Source: an uncultured Clostridia bacterium
Lineage (GTDB): Bacteria; Bacillota; Clostridia; Oscillospirales; Oscillospiraceae
Direction of reading: 5' to 3'
DNA length: 43,176 nt
Assembly (NCBI GenBank): GCA_937894515.1
Contig: CALCRH010000092.1
Location: 1-43,176 of the forward strand
The notes below the pieces were generated by a model. It was not told the origin of the DNA, did not search any database, and saw only the letters and a program-made list of their open reading frames with translations. This document shows positions 1-7,825 of the stretch, in pieces (positions within the stretch are counted from its first letter, which is position 1; each line of letters begins with the position of its first letter). The translations under genes and the position numbers were made by a program.

Positions 1-55
1 TGTAACCGATGGTGGAGAACTGGTTCAGAGGACCGCCGATCTCGCTCTTGTCGTG
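1..55. repeat. Left copy of 55-bp terminal overlap (circle closure)
   Basis: These 55 bases are identical to 43122-43176. They lie inside the major capsid gene, whose reading frame continues correctly across the join. The overlap therefore shows that the contig is a circle of about 43,121 bp. A 55-base overlap is typical of an assembler word size, so I do not read it as a biological terminal repeat. Confidence 0.95.
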
Positions 56-1015
56 AACGATCATTTCCAGAGCGCCGCCCTCGGGATCGATGATGCCGAA
101 GGACTCCTTGCCGAAGAAGTAGGTGGCGTAGGTCACGCCGCCGGACTTATTGCTGTAGTCGCCGCCCAGAACAGGTGCGAAGGTGTCCTCGATGAAGCGA
201 ACGCCGTGCAGCTCGCCGATCTCGCCATTGAAGATCTCGGTGACGGCGCTGTACTTGTGAGCCTCCACCCAGGCATCGCTCTTGCGCAGATCGTATGCTA
301 CGGAGGGGTGGATGACTGCAACGTACTTGCCGTTGATGGTGGGAGCACGGTCCTTCTTCAGCTTGGTAGCGGCCTTTGCGACCATGTCGGGGGTCAGCAG
401 GGCAAAGCCGTCGGTTGTGGAAGCACCCATGGTGGAGGGACCCTGGGGAGTGGACTTATAGGTGCCGTCGGGTGCGATGTTGTCGCAGTACAGCACGTTG
501 GTGTTGACCAGCAGCGCATCGCGGATCAGAGTCTCCTGGGTCTCTGCGGCAGAGTCACCCATCTTTTCGGTCGCCTGATCGATGATGGGATCATAAGCAC
601 GGAACTCCAGCTTGTCGGAAACGGAAGCGTAGGTGCCGTACTGCTTGATGTCACCGTGCAGGCTGGTCATTGCCATCTTCTGACCGGAGGGGATCACGCC
701 TTCAACCAGCTCGTCTGCCTTGGCAAAATTCTTGAACTTTCTCCACTCCACTCTGGTGCCGTGGTTCTTGGGCAGGGGCTGCCGCTTGGCGAACTGTGCG
801 TAGTACTGCTCGACCTTGGCACTCTCCAGCAGCTGAGTGTCGTAGTAGACCTTCATCTCGCCGGACAGGGTGTGCTGCTCGTCGAAGGGGGTGCTTTCAC
901 CGGTGTAGGAATTGACGTAGTCCTGGGTGGTGTTGGTCAGGAAGCCTGCCTCGGTGTATGCATGAGAAGTGGGAAGGCCGGGGAACATCTGGATATCAAA
1001 TTTGAAATTAAACAT
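1..1015 (-). CDS. Major capsid protein, N4-gp56-like family (N-terminal 338 codons; continues at 43009-43176)
   Basis: This is the first nine-tenths of a 375-residue protein that forms the capsid shell. The start ATG at 1015 follows an AAGGAG site in a long T/A-rich leader. The segment around residues 40-90 (STPFDEQHTLSGEMKVYYD, then QFAKRQPLPKNHGTRVEWRK) matches the N4-gp56 major capsid family as I know it. The protein opens with MFNFKFDIQMF, closely resembling the start of the scaffold gene upstream (MRFNFKTLLQMF). In Gram-positive phages this kind of N-terminal motif is a target of the Prp cysteine protease, and a Prp homologue is encoded two genes upstream. The residue after the motif is proline, which would be an unusual cleavage position. 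The gene follows the scaffold gene and is followed by a small head protein, the usual head-gene order. Confidence 0.9.
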   Translation of the reverse strand, partial: MFNFKFDIQMFPGLPTSHAYTEAGFLTNTTQDYVNSYTGESTPFDEQHTLSGEMKVYYDTQLLESAKVEQYYAQFAKRQPLPKNHGTRVEWRKFKNFAKADELVEGVIPSGQKMAMTSLHGDIKQYGTYASVSDKLEFRAYDPIIDQATEKMGDSAAETQETLIRDALLVNTNVLYCDNIAPDGTYKSTPQGPSTMGASTTDGFALLTPDMVAKAATKLKKDRAPTINGKYVAVIHPSVAYDLRKSDAWVEAHKYSAVTEIFNGEIGELHGVRFIEDTFAPVLGGDYSNKSGGVTYATYFFGKESFGIIDPEGGALEMIVHDKSEIGGPLNQFSTIGY

Positions 1016-1061
1016 GATTTTTATCTCCTTTTTTTAATGTGTGTGGAGGGCACACCGCAGC

Positions 1062-2054
1062 TTATTTTCTGTAGAACATGCTCGGTGTTACCCTCTGACC
1101 GTTGGCGGCAGCACGCTGCATTTCCGCACGAATCCGTGCCTTGTCCGCAGCGGTTGCCCGTGAAAAGTCGAAGGTGGTAACAGAGGGAGCCTGAGAGCTT
1201 GCGCCGTTTTCTTTCGGCCTTGCCATGCCGGACTGGATGGCGGCAGCAGCCTTCTTCTGGCCCTGTTGCACAGCAGCCTGCATGGATGCCGTCTGGATCT
1301 CCTGGTGATGCAGCGCCCAATAGGCATCCGCGACGGATACCCCACCGGGTCCCGTCAGTTTTCGGAAGGTCTCATTGCTGTCCATTTCCGCATCCAGATC
1401 GAAATTGGGAAAAACCTTTTTCAGATCCTCCGCCTGTGCGCGAAGACCTGCCATGTGGTTGTCAAACTGAAGCCGCTCCTGGAAAAGCCGCTGCAATTCA
1501 TTCTGCCTGTCGATCTGTCTCTGCTGCTGATCCAGCTGCATGGCAATCTCCTCAGAAACGCCCATCTTTGCAGCCTTTTCCGCATATGCGCCTGTCACCG
1601 CATTGGTAAGGGCAATGTAGTCCAGGTTTTCCGGGTCCATGTTGTGCTCCTTCGCCAGCGACTGGATCATCGGGCCAATGGCGTTCAGTTTCGCTTCTGC
1701 ATCCTTTGCGCCCTTCAGCCGATTGTTGATCAGACTCTGGATTTCCTTGGAGTACTTCTTGGTGAAATCGTCGAATGTCGGCTCCTTTGCTTCCTTGGGC
1801 GTGTCATCTGTGCCAGGGACGGGCTGGCTCTCTGCTGCCTGTGCGGGTGCCGTGGCCTCGGCCTTCCGCATCGGCGGCAGATTGTACTGTCTGTTTTTCA
1901 TCCGGCCTTCAGGCACGCCCAGCACCTTCAGCCGATTCCGCCCGGAGTCAGCGGTATTACTTCCCGTATCGACGCTGCCTTCAGCTGCGGCAGGAGCGGC
2001 ACCTTCACCGCCGTCTGCAAACATCTGGAGCAGGGTCTTAAAATTGAATCGCAT
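1062..2054 (-). CDS. Capsid scaffolding protein
   Basis: This 330-residue protein lies directly before the major capsid gene and has typical scaffold composition. An Ala/Pro/Gly-rich start is followed by a long charged, helical, coiled-coil-like middle (roughly residues 90-220, rich in Gln, Glu, Lys, Arg and Leu) and a basic C-terminus ending NGQRVTPSMFYRK. Scaffolds guide capsid assembly and leave before DNA packaging. The N-terminus MRFNFKTLLQMFADG resembles the LNLQ(F/L)FA motif that Prp protease removes from staphylococcal ribosomal protein L27 and phage head proteins. A cut after Phe12 would leave Ala at P1', as in the known substrates. The start ATG follows GGAGG about 7 bases upstream. 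Function is inferred from position and composition. Confidence 0.78.
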   Translation of the reverse strand: MRFNFKTLLQMFADGGEGAAPAAAEGSVDTGSNTADSGRNRLKVLGVPEGRMKNRQYNLPPMRKAEATAPAQAAESQPVPGTDDTPKEAKEPTFDDFTKKYSKEIQSLINNRLKGAKDAEAKLNAIGPMIQSLAKEHNMDPENLDYIALTNAVTGAYAEKAAKMGVSEEIAMQLDQQQRQIDRQNELQRLFQERLQFDNHMAGLRAQAEDLKKVFPNFDLDAEMDSNETFRKLTGPGGVSVADAYWALHHQEIQTASMQAAVQQGQKKAAAAIQSGMARPKENGASSQAPSVTTFDFSRATAADKARIRAEMQRAAANGQRVTPSMFYRK

Positions 2055-2066
2055 ATGGATGCCTCC

Positions 2067-2396
2067 TCATAAAATTTCCCGGTAACAGACGTTGTCGGGA
2101 TATTCTTCAGCCATCTGCCGCAGTCCTGCGCAGATGACGCTGAATACTTCTTTGGTGCGCTTTTTGTGCCTTCCTTTTGCCATAGCCTGCACCCTCGCAT
2201 AGCCCTTCTCCGTGACGATCATCGGTTCCGGGAAATGGGTGTGGTCTTCTTCGAAAAGCTCTCTGAGCCGCAATGCCGCCGTCAGGATGAGGATGGATAC
2301 CGAAGCGCATACGATATCCTGCCCCTCCGGGGCATAGCCTGCATGCCCCTCAACGGTCAGCTCCTGCTTGGATCTGCTGTATTCTGCGCGAATCAT
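2067..2396 (-). CDS. prp: Prp-family cysteine protease (head maturation candidate)
   Basis: This 109-residue protein carries the signature of the ribosomal-processing cysteine protease Prp: GHAGYAPEGQDIVCASVS, with the likely catalytic pair His18 and Cys30. The 12-residue spacing matches that of the staphylococcal enzyme (His22/Cys34). Cellular Prp removes the N-terminal extension of ribosomal protein L27, and in staphylococcal phage 80alpha the host Prp also trims capsid and scaffold proteins. Here the gene starts with an ATGA overlap on the portal gene and is followed at once by scaffold and capsid genes, both with Prp-like N-terminal motifs. A head-maturation role is therefore likely. Action on host L27 cannot be excluded. 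Confidence 0.88.
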   Translation of the reverse strand: MIRAEYSRSKQELTVEGHAGYAPEGQDIVCASVSILILTAALRLRELFEEDHTHFPEPMIVTEKGYARVQAMAKGRHKKRTKEVFSVICAGLRQMAEEYPDNVCYREIL

Positions 2397-4252
2397 TCCA
2401 TACCTCCCGGCTGGCTTGCGTTGTTGGCTCGCTGCCGTGCGCTGGCAACGATACCGTGTTCTTTCTGCTGCATGCCGCCCATAGGATCGATATTGAGATC
2501 AGGCATTGCACCGGAACCTGCCGCCGGTGCCTGGCCTGTCATTCTTGCAAGGTCCTGCTGGATCTGGGGAATAATGTCCGGCTTCGCCGCCTGTGCCAGC
2601 ATCATGGACAGCTGCATGTACTGCATCAGTTTTTCCTGCATGGCGGCGTTGCGCTGGATCTTCTGCATCAGCTGATCCTTGCCGTCAAATTCCATCATGT
2701 CCAGCGTTGCGAGGGCCTGCTCTGCCATCTGGGGGTTGAAGAATCCCAGATTATAAAACTGGAGCGCCAGCTCGTTCTGACTGACCTTGGTGTAGACATT
2801 GCGTTTCTGTGCGCTGACCTTGATGTCGAACACCGGCAGTCTGTAACCCATGTCAATGCCGAAGTCGTTGCCCTGGCTCTGGGGCTGGATTCCGGCATTG
2901 GAGTAGGATACAAAATCCTCCATGCCGTACTGACCGACGATGCGGAACTGCCTGGGCAGCTCATAGAACTGTCGGATCAGCTCGATCACCAGCTCCACGA
3001 TGGATGCGTATGCCCGGTAGGATGCCAACGTAGAATCCCGGCTTCCCTTGCCGGATGCCTCCTGCAATGCTGCGATGGCGGATGCCGCCGTAACGCCGGA
3101 GGAGGTAGAGCCGGTGGAGGTCTCCGTATTGCCGGAGGTCTCCCGCAGCTCGTTGATCGTGTCCTGCAAAATGTTGATTGCGTTGCCGGGCACAGAGGAT
3201 GCCACGATCTGCCGGAGCGAATCCTCACCCAGATTGCCGTTAACGTGGACAATGGGCTTGCTGAGATCCAGGAATTCCTCCTCGTTTACGCCGCCGTCCT
3301 GCCGCTTGAAATATCTGGGGGTGGCGGATACCACAGCATTTTTAACGCATGCGGTTTTTAAAATGTCAATTTCGGTTTGCGCATCCTTGCAGAGGTCCAC
3401 AAAGCCGTAACCGCAGGGTGTGCCCTCCACAGGGAACAGCGCATCGAAAACATAGGGATACTTCCCGTGGTCATACAGTCCGCGCTCCGCCATCTGCGGA
3501 TCTGCCTCTGTGGAGTAGAGGATGGTCTCGCCCACATACTGGATGTACTGGAGGGTATTCTTATTGCCAGCCATCTTGTGGTAGTAGCACTCAATGATCG
3601 TCGCCTTGTTGTCCGTCCTGACGGTATCGTCGTACAGGAATCGTGCCTCAATAATGCCGGGGGTCTTCAGCTGCCCCTCCAGCTGGGGGTATCGCTCCAG
3701 CAGAGCATCCTTGTCGACCATCTCGGTGTGGAAGAAGTATCGGCTCTTCTGGATGTCCGTAATGCCGGGTTCCCAGAAAATATTCAGCAGGTTCACCTTT
3801 TCAATGGCGATATCGCCCAGACCATTGAGCTTCTGGCTGTCCCATACCACCTTGTAAACGCCGGTGCCGGTCTTCATCTTCTGCCACGCCACGTCGGAAT
3901 ACACCTGCTCGAATCGGTTCTGCTCCAGAATCACAGGGATAATATCGGACAGGATCCGCGCCTCGGCTCTGTCGCTGGCCTCTCTGGGCAGGATATTGGG
4001 TTCCGGGTACGCCTCGATGGCATCGGCATGCTTGTTGCAGATCACGTTGTGCAGCCAGCTGGAGCGGCTGCGGTAGCCGTCTCGCATAGATGCATGGTCC
4101 ATGGTCTCCTGCCGGGAATTTCTGAGCTTCCACCAGCTTTCGGACTCGATGATTCTGCGTTCCGTTGCGGACTTTCCTGCCTTGTAATCCTGAAGGATCT
4201 TGTTCAGTTCGCGGATTTTTTCCGCATCGGTCTGCGGTGTAATGGTATCCAT
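2393..4252 (-). CDS. Portal protein
   Basis: This 619-residue protein sits between the large terminase and the head protease/scaffold genes, where portals lie. A dodecameric portal forms the DNA channel of the head and docks the terminase. The N-terminal helical region (residues 1-60, with ESWWKLRNSRQETMDHASMRDGYRS) and the central mixed alpha/beta region resemble podovirus portals. The segment ETSGNTETSTGSTSSGVTAA followed by SAIAALQEASGKGSRDS is the Ser/Thr/Gly-rich stretch often seen near the crown-stem junction. The Met/Gln-rich C-terminus (about residues 530-619) fits a helical barrel. It begins 3 bases after the terminase stop with a good AGGAGG site, and its end overlaps the protease start. 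Confidence 0.85.
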   Translation of the reverse strand: MDTITPQTDAEKIRELNKILQDYKAGKSATERRIIESESWWKLRNSRQETMDHASMRDGYRSRSSWLHNVICNKHADAIEAYPEPNILPREASDRAEARILSDIIPVILEQNRFEQVYSDVAWQKMKTGTGVYKVVWDSQKLNGLGDIAIEKVNLLNIFWEPGITDIQKSRYFFHTEMVDKDALLERYPQLEGQLKTPGIIEARFLYDDTVRTDNKATIIECYYHKMAGNKNTLQYIQYVGETILYSTEADPQMAERGLYDHGKYPYVFDALFPVEGTPCGYGFVDLCKDAQTEIDILKTACVKNAVVSATPRYFKRQDGGVNEEEFLDLSKPIVHVNGNLGEDSLRQIVASSVPGNAINILQDTINELRETSGNTETSTGSTSSGVTAASAIAALQEASGKGSRDSTLASYRAYASIVELVIELIRQFYELPRQFRIVGQYGMEDFVSYSNAGIQPQSQGNDFGIDMGYRLPVFDIKVSAQKRNVYTKVSQNELALQFYNLGFFNPQMAEQALATLDMMEFDGKDQLMQKIQRNAAMQEKLMQYMQLSMMLAQAAKPDIIPQIQQDLARMTGQAPAAGSGAMPDLNIDPMGGMQQKEHGIVASARQRANNASQPGGME

Positions 4253-4255
4253 TGA

Positions 4256-5680
4256 TTACCTCCTATTTTTCTGCATCTGATCCAGCGGATCAACGATCAT
4301 CGTCTTGGTTTTCACCGGGAGAATCGGCTTGATAGGCCGTGACATGCACATGTATCTGCATTCATCCGCCACATGATCCTCCAGGTCGGTGTTGAGGTCC
4401 TCCGGGTGCGTCTCGGAGTACATCATCAGCGGGATCGTGCGGATAAATGCCGTGCAGTTGGAAAAGATATAGATTCGTGGGTATCCTTCCTCGTCAAACT
4501 GGAAACGATAGTGCATCTGCATCCACCCGGGAATGCGGTTGTTGTCTCCGGGGGTAAAATAGATCCCGTACTTTGCCGCCGTCTCTGCGATGGACTCACC
4601 TCTCGATGCGTCCCAGATCGCCGGGTCTGCGATGGAATCCACGATCTTTCTGCCCTTCAGCCATGGGTGGGTTCGTTCCAGCTCTGCCACCCGTTTAAAC
4701 TGTTCCTCCGGTGTCCACTTCACGCCTTCGTTGGGCGTTTCCGTGCATCCGTAAAGCTCAAGAAAGCGGTACAGCGTCCCCTCATAGTCCATCGCCCAGT
4801 ACGCAAGGGAGAAGGGCTTTCCGTAACCAAAGTCGTAGGAGCGCATGACGGTCCATCCGGCGGCCTGCCCTCTGGAAATGTCGAATGGCTCGATCACATG
4901 ACACCATCTGCGCTGCTGCTTCAGTTCCTCCGCCGTCGTTTCCAGCTCGATGGCCTTCCGCTGCGGTGGGTCGATTACAAAATCCTCAAAAAACTGTCCC
5001 TCGAAAATGTCCCAGTCGCCCTCCAGCCACGCTTTGCGCAGTTTAGGCGGCAGGGCTTCCAGCTGCTTGATGTATTCCGGCTGGCTTTCCATCAGAGCCT
5101 TGTTATCTGTTACCAGAGCCTGTATAAATGAGTAATCCTCCGGGTTTTCGCCATCCACAAACTGCCGGTCGATAAAGATCCGCTTAAAATATCCATGGGA
5201 TGCGCCGCCCGGGTTCAAGGTGTAGTAGGTTCGTTTCGGGAATCCGTTAACACCACGGATACAGGCGTTGATCTTTTTGATCCAGTCCTCCAGAAACTGC
5301 CCTGCCTCATCGCAGAACCATACATCGTATTCCGCGCCCTGATACTGCCCCAGGTCAGACTCGCAAGCACAGTATCCAAACGAGATCGTGGATCCGTTTG
5401 GAAATGTGAACACCTTGTCGGAGCGGTTGTATTTCGCTATCCCCTTCAGTAGCTCCAATAGAGGATTGATATGGTTATTCAGTAGCTCTTTGTATGTCCG
5501 CCTGGTGATCAAAACCTTGATCCCCGCAAACAGCAGACATAGCAGGATTGCCTTCCATCGGACGAACCATGATTTTCCACCGCCTCGGCTGCCTCCGTAT
5601 CCGATGTGCCGATGCCTGTCCTCAAATGCCTGCTTTTGCTTTGGGTTAGGTTCCGGCATGATAAGCTTTTTATCCGCCAT
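4256..5680 (-). CDS. terL: Terminase large subunit (packaging ATPase/nuclease)
   Basis: This 474-residue motor protein pumps DNA into the prohead and cuts it. The Walker A motif GGSRGGGKS is at residues 29-37. Walker B with its catalytic acid (YDVWFCDEAG, Asp124-Glu125) follows at the usual distance. The C-terminal half includes SYDFGYGKPFSLAYWAMDY and a later KIVDSIADPAIWD, as expected for the RNase H-like nuclease domain. I chose the ATG at 5680, which overlaps the end of the small subunit gene by 11 bases (GTATGGCGGATAA). The longer open frame upstream is the small-subunit gene read in another frame. Confidence 0.95.
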   Translation of the reverse strand: MADKKLIMPEPNPKQKQAFEDRHRHIGYGGSRGGGKSWFVRWKAILLCLLFAGIKVLITRRTYKELLNNHINPLLELLKGIAKYNRSDKVFTFPNGSTISFGYCACESDLGQYQGAEYDVWFCDEAGQFLEDWIKKINACIRGVNGFPKRTYYTLNPGGASHGYFKRIFIDRQFVDGENPEDYSFIQALVTDNKALMESQPEYIKQLEALPPKLRKAWLEGDWDIFEGQFFEDFVIDPPQRKAIELETTAEELKQQRRWCHVIEPFDISRGQAAGWTVMRSYDFGYGKPFSLAYWAMDYEGTLYRFLELYGCTETPNEGVKWTPEEQFKRVAELERTHPWLKGRKIVDSIADPAIWDASRGESIAETAAKYGIYFTPGDNNRIPGWMQMHYRFQFDEEGYPRIYIFSNCTAFIRTIPLMMYSETHPEDLNTDLEDHVADECRYMCMSRPIKPILPVKTKTMIVDPLDQMQKNRR

Positions 5681-6152
5681 ACCGTTCCAGATCCCCCTCC
5701 AGCTGCACCGTGATCGTCTGGCTGTTGTCTGTCTGCGTCTCTCTGCGCAGCTTCTCGATCCGTGCCCTCTGCTCCTCGATGTCCATTTCGGAAGGCCGCT
5801 CCATGGCGGTTCTGATCGCTCTGAGCGCCGCAGCATACTGCCCGATGGCCTGTGGCATCAGCGGCCCCTCATGGCTCAGCGCCATCATAGAGGACTTGGT
5901 AAGCTCCAAAAGCTCAGATGCCACATCGTATACCTCCAGCTTGCATTTCGCCGTGCCTGCCTCAACTCTGGACCTAATGACAGCGGAAACATCTGTGTCC
6001 ACTCTGTGCTCTATCTGTGCTCTGCTCTGTGCCCATCCGTCAGCCTTTGCCTTTTTCCGCAGCGTTCCAAACGGGACTCCGTATTTCGCTGAGAGCTGCC
6101 GGTAGCTGATGCCGCCTTGCAGATACTCTGCCTTTAACTTTTCCCAATCCAA
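5670..6152 (-). CDS. terS: Terminase small subunit
   Basis: This 160-residue protein begins with a helix-turn-helix (GGISYRQLSAKYGVPFGTLRKKAKADGW, residues about 14-39). A long helical region follows, suited to oligomerisation, and a short tail. Small terminases recognise the packaging site and load the large subunit. The start is TTG at 6152, preceded by AAGGAGGAGGGC at good spacing; no ATG or GTG in this frame fits better. The end overlaps terL by 11 bases, so the two are probably translationally coupled. The gene lies immediately left of the oppositely oriented moron promoter region. Confidence 0.85.
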   Translation of the reverse strand: MDWEKLKAEYLQGGISYRQLSAKYGVPFGTLRKKAKADGWAQSRAQIEHRVDTDVSAVIRSRVEAGTAKCKLEVYDVASELLELTKSSMMALSHEGPLMPQAIGQYAAALRAIRTAMERPSEMDIEEQRARIEKLRRETQTDNSQTITVQLEGDLERYGG

Positions 6153-6275
6153 CAGCCCTCCTCCTTTTTCGGCTTTTCCCGCATCATATCAGTTATTTTT
6201 TCGTTGCTAAAAGCCCCACCCCCCCACCTATAATCTCTCTCCGATTTTTTCCGAAAAAAATTTTTAAAAACCCTC

Positions 6276-6304
6276 TTGACATTGTCTATGCCTAGTGCTA
6301 TAAT
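6276..6304 (+). promoter_or_regulatory. Very strong sigma-70-type promoter of the moron operon
   Basis: A perfect TTGACA (6276-6281) is separated by exactly 17 bases from a perfect TATAAT (6299-6304), which also has the extended -10 TG (TGCTATAAT). A small palindrome GACA-T-TGTC (6278-6286) overlaps the -35 and could be an operator. It faces right, against the two flanking leftward gene blocks, and is followed by an AGGAGG site 8 bases before the ATG at 6348. The rest of 6153-6347 holds only T/A- and C-rich tracts and I see no gene in it. Confidence 0.88.
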
Positions 6305-6347
6305 AACACCATCAAGAACAAACAATCACCTTTAGGAGGAAATCACT

Positions 6348-6602
6348 ATGGCAACTCAAAAATTAGTCGCACGGCTCCCTCTCAACTATGCAGATTTCGG
6401 CGAATACGCCCTCACCGAAAAAGGCATGGAGATGTACAACAGCATTATCATCGATATGCTGCCCGACAGCTGCACATGGTGCGGCAACGAAATCATTGGG
6501 GATATCGATGCTGACTATACAGATTTCGACATTGCCGAAATCATCTCCGCAGCAGCTGAGAAAATCACGGAAATGGATGCTGATGGCATCTGGGCAGAGT
6601 AA
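6348..6602 (+). CDS. Small acidic protein of unknown function (moron gene 1, anti-defence candidate)
   Basis: This 84-residue protein is strongly acidic (many Asp/Glu, few Lys/Arg), with one CTWCG pair of cysteines near residue 43 and an acidic helical C-terminus (DFDIAEIISAAAEKITEMDADGIWAE). I do not recognise its family. It is the first gene of a two-gene plus-strand transcript with a near-consensus promoter and its own terminator, set between early and late blocks that both run the other way. Small acidic proteins produced early from strong private promoters, followed by a DNA-binding protein, are typical of anti-CRISPR or other anti-defence units. That role is only inferred from layout. 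Confidence 0.75.
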   Translation: MATQKLVARLPLNYADFGEYALTEKGMEMYNSIIIDMLPDSCTWCGNEIIGDIDADYTDFDIAEIISAAAEKITEMDADGIWAE

Positions 6603-6618
6603 TTCAAGGTGACCTGAT

Positions 6619-6798
6619 ATGCCATACTCCGACGCTCAGAAACGAGCCTCTAAGAAGTGGCGTGCCGCCAATCAGGTGCAGCTCAACCTGCGGATGCGAC
6701 CGGAGGAAAAGGAGCTGATCGCCGCCGGTGCAGAATCCGCCGGCCTGAGCATCGCAAAATACCTCATCAGCCTCGCTGAGAGAGATCAGCACAAATAG
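6619..6798 (+). CDS. Small basic ribbon-helix-helix-like DNA-binding protein (moron gene 2)
   Basis: This 59-residue basic protein begins 16 bases after the acidic protein. After a basic N-terminus (SDAQKRASKKWRAANQ) comes a beta-strand-like segment (QVQLNLRMRPEE) and two helices (KELIAAGAESAGLSIAKYLISLAER). This is the layout of Arc/CopG/MobC-type ribbon-helix-helix proteins. It probably represses its own operon, perhaps through the palindrome over the -35 at 6278-6286. Its ribosome binding site is weak (AAGGTGA), so it may be translated at lower level than gene 1. The stop is 10 bases before a terminator hairpin. Confidence 0.75.
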   Translation: MPYSDAQKRASKKWRAANQVQLNLRMRPEEKELIAAGAESAGLSIAKYLISLAERDQHK

Positions 6799-6808
6799 AT
6801 ACACAAAG

Positions 6809-6838
6809 CCCACCAGGGATTTCTCCTTGGTGGGTTTT
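6809..6838 (+). terminator. Rho-independent terminator of the moron operon (probably bidirectional)
   Basis: CCCACCA (6809-6815) pairs with TGGTGGG (6828-6834), followed by TTTTC. The same hairpin lies just after the leftward early gene ending at 6842 and may also stop transcription coming from the right, although the minus-strand T tract is short. Confidence 0.8.
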
Positions 6839-6841
6839 CAT

Positions 6842-7060
6842 TTAATCGTATTTGGTTTCCAGCATCCTTGCGATCATGCAGCTGCAATAGCCGTCGAGGG
6901 AGTAGCAGTATTGGCTGCGATAGTCATAAGCCTTTCCCTCATCGGCAAAACACAGGTGGATCGTATTGGCCTCGTCGGTTCCTTCGCAGACAACCATCCA
7001 TCTCTCCTGAGCCTTATAAAACGGGCATTGGGCGTATTTGCTGATCTTATGCCTGGACAT
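6842..7060 (-). CDS. Cys-rich protein of unknown function, last gene of the early operon
   Basis: This 72-residue protein carries CPFYK near residue 12, a CEG motif, IHLCFADEG and a closing YCYSLDGYCSCMIARML stretch, giving six cysteines that could bind zinc. Similar small proteins sit near late-gene activators in other Bacillota phages as I remember them, so a regulatory role is possible but unproven. The ATG at 7060 directly follows the stop codon of the gene before it (TGAATG). A bidirectional terminator hairpin follows. Confidence 0.7.
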   Translation of the reverse strand: MSRHKISKYAQCPFYKAQERWMVVCEGTDEANTIHLCFADEGKAYDYRSQYCYSLDGYCSCMIARMLETKYD

Positions 7061-7324
7061 TCAGATCGCCGCCTTCCATCCTCGTTTTTCCCTGGCTCGC
7101 AGTCTGGCACTCTCTCTGCTCCATTGCTCGTAGCAATCAAACGAGCAGTAATATTTTCTGCCGCTCAGTTTGCGGTAGAATTTCTTTCCGCAAAACCTGC
7201 ATACTGTGTCGCCCTCATCTTTCTGCTTTGGCTGCGGAGCACCGCCGTATATAGTCATGTACTTTCCGTATGTCATACCCCGTGCCATGGCTTCGTTGGC
7301 ACACCAGCTGAGTCTGTCCATCAT
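7061..7324 (-). CDS. Zinc-finger-like small protein
   Basis: This 87-residue protein has an N-terminal helical part and a C-terminal CRFCGKKFYRKLSGRKYYCS motif followed by FDCYEQWS. The CxxC...C-x3-C pattern is typical of a small zinc finger (MYM/HNH-like knuckle), and the protein ends in a basic helix. It could bind nucleic acid. The start overlaps the stop of the upstream gene (ATGATGG). Function unknown. Confidence 0.72.
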   Translation of the reverse strand: MMDRLSWCANEAMARGMTYGKYMTIYGGAPQPKQKDEGDTVCRFCGKKFYRKLSGRKYYCSFDCYEQWSRESARLRAREKRGWKAAI

Positions 7325-7680
7325 TCCCACCTCCCGGTCTTATAGCTGTATTGCTTCAGCATGTCGTATCGCTCGCGGAACGGGAAGAAGTCGATCTCAT
7401 CTCCGTATGCCTCACGCAGCGCTGCGTCCAATTTCTCCTGGTAGTAGTCGGAGTCGTCGCTTTTCCGCCACGCATCGTCAAAATAGTCCAGGATCTGTGC
7501 CGTCTTTTTCAGCACGGCGATCAGCCGCTTCGCGCCGAAGGTATCCCGTCCCATGGTCTCCGCGTCTCTGAGCGCCAGCGTGATCGCGTCACACATCTGC
7601 TGCCGTCCCACCTGGCATCCGGCATTCAGGCATGCCATCTGCATCTCCTTTTGCCGTGCTAGAAAATCATTTTTTGCCAT
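7321..7680 (-). CDS. Hypothetical helical phage protein
   Basis: This 119-residue, largely helical protein is not one I can assign. It has no clear motif beyond scattered Cys residues (ACLNAGCQ, QMCD) and an aromatic/acidic C-terminal half (QILDYFDDAWRKSDDSDYYQ). It is embedded in the early operon, starts inside the end of the preceding gene and ends overlapping the next start. It is therefore expressed with its neighbours. Confidence 0.7.
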   Translation of the reverse strand: MAKNDFLARQKEMQMACLNAGCQVGRQQMCDAITLALRDAETMGRDTFGAKRLIAVLKKTAQILDYFDDAWRKSDDSDYYQEKLDAALREAYGDEIDFFPFRERYDMLKQYSYKTGRWE

Positions 7681-7825
7681 TGATATCCTCCAAAATCATC
7701 TGCTCCGTCATGTCCTCTATGGATACAAGCCGGATGTCTCCCCAGCGTTCAAGATACATCTCCAGATGCTCTTTTACCCATTCCGCCGTCCCGTCAGAAT
7801 CCAGTTCAAACACAAGCTTCAGCAT
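7667..7825 (-). CDS. Hypothetical small protein
   Basis: This 52-residue protein runs MLKLVFELDSDGTAEWVKEH and then an acidic helical stretch ending DINGKK. The ATG at 7825 has an AAGGGAAA site and overlaps the preceding stop; the upstream in-frame ATG lacks a site. Composition is acidic. I recognise no domain. Confidence 0.62.
   Translation of the reverse strand: MLKLVFELDSDGTAEWVKEHLEMYLERWGDIRLVSIEDMTEQMILEDINGKK

Noticed and set aside
1..55. Direct terminal repeat of the virion genome
   Set aside because: The 55-base overlap lies inside the capsid gene and has the size of an assembly word, so it only shows circular assembly.
53..1180. Plus-strand open frame of 375 codons opposite the capsid gene
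   Set aside because: It is a shadow of the capsid and leader region. It has low-complexity Gly/Val/Leu composition and no ribosome site, and the minus-strand frame has clear capsid features.
6134..6325. Minus-strand 63-codon frame upstream of terS
   Set aside because: It covers the plus-strand promoter and homopolymer tracts, has no ribosome site, and its product is not protein-like.
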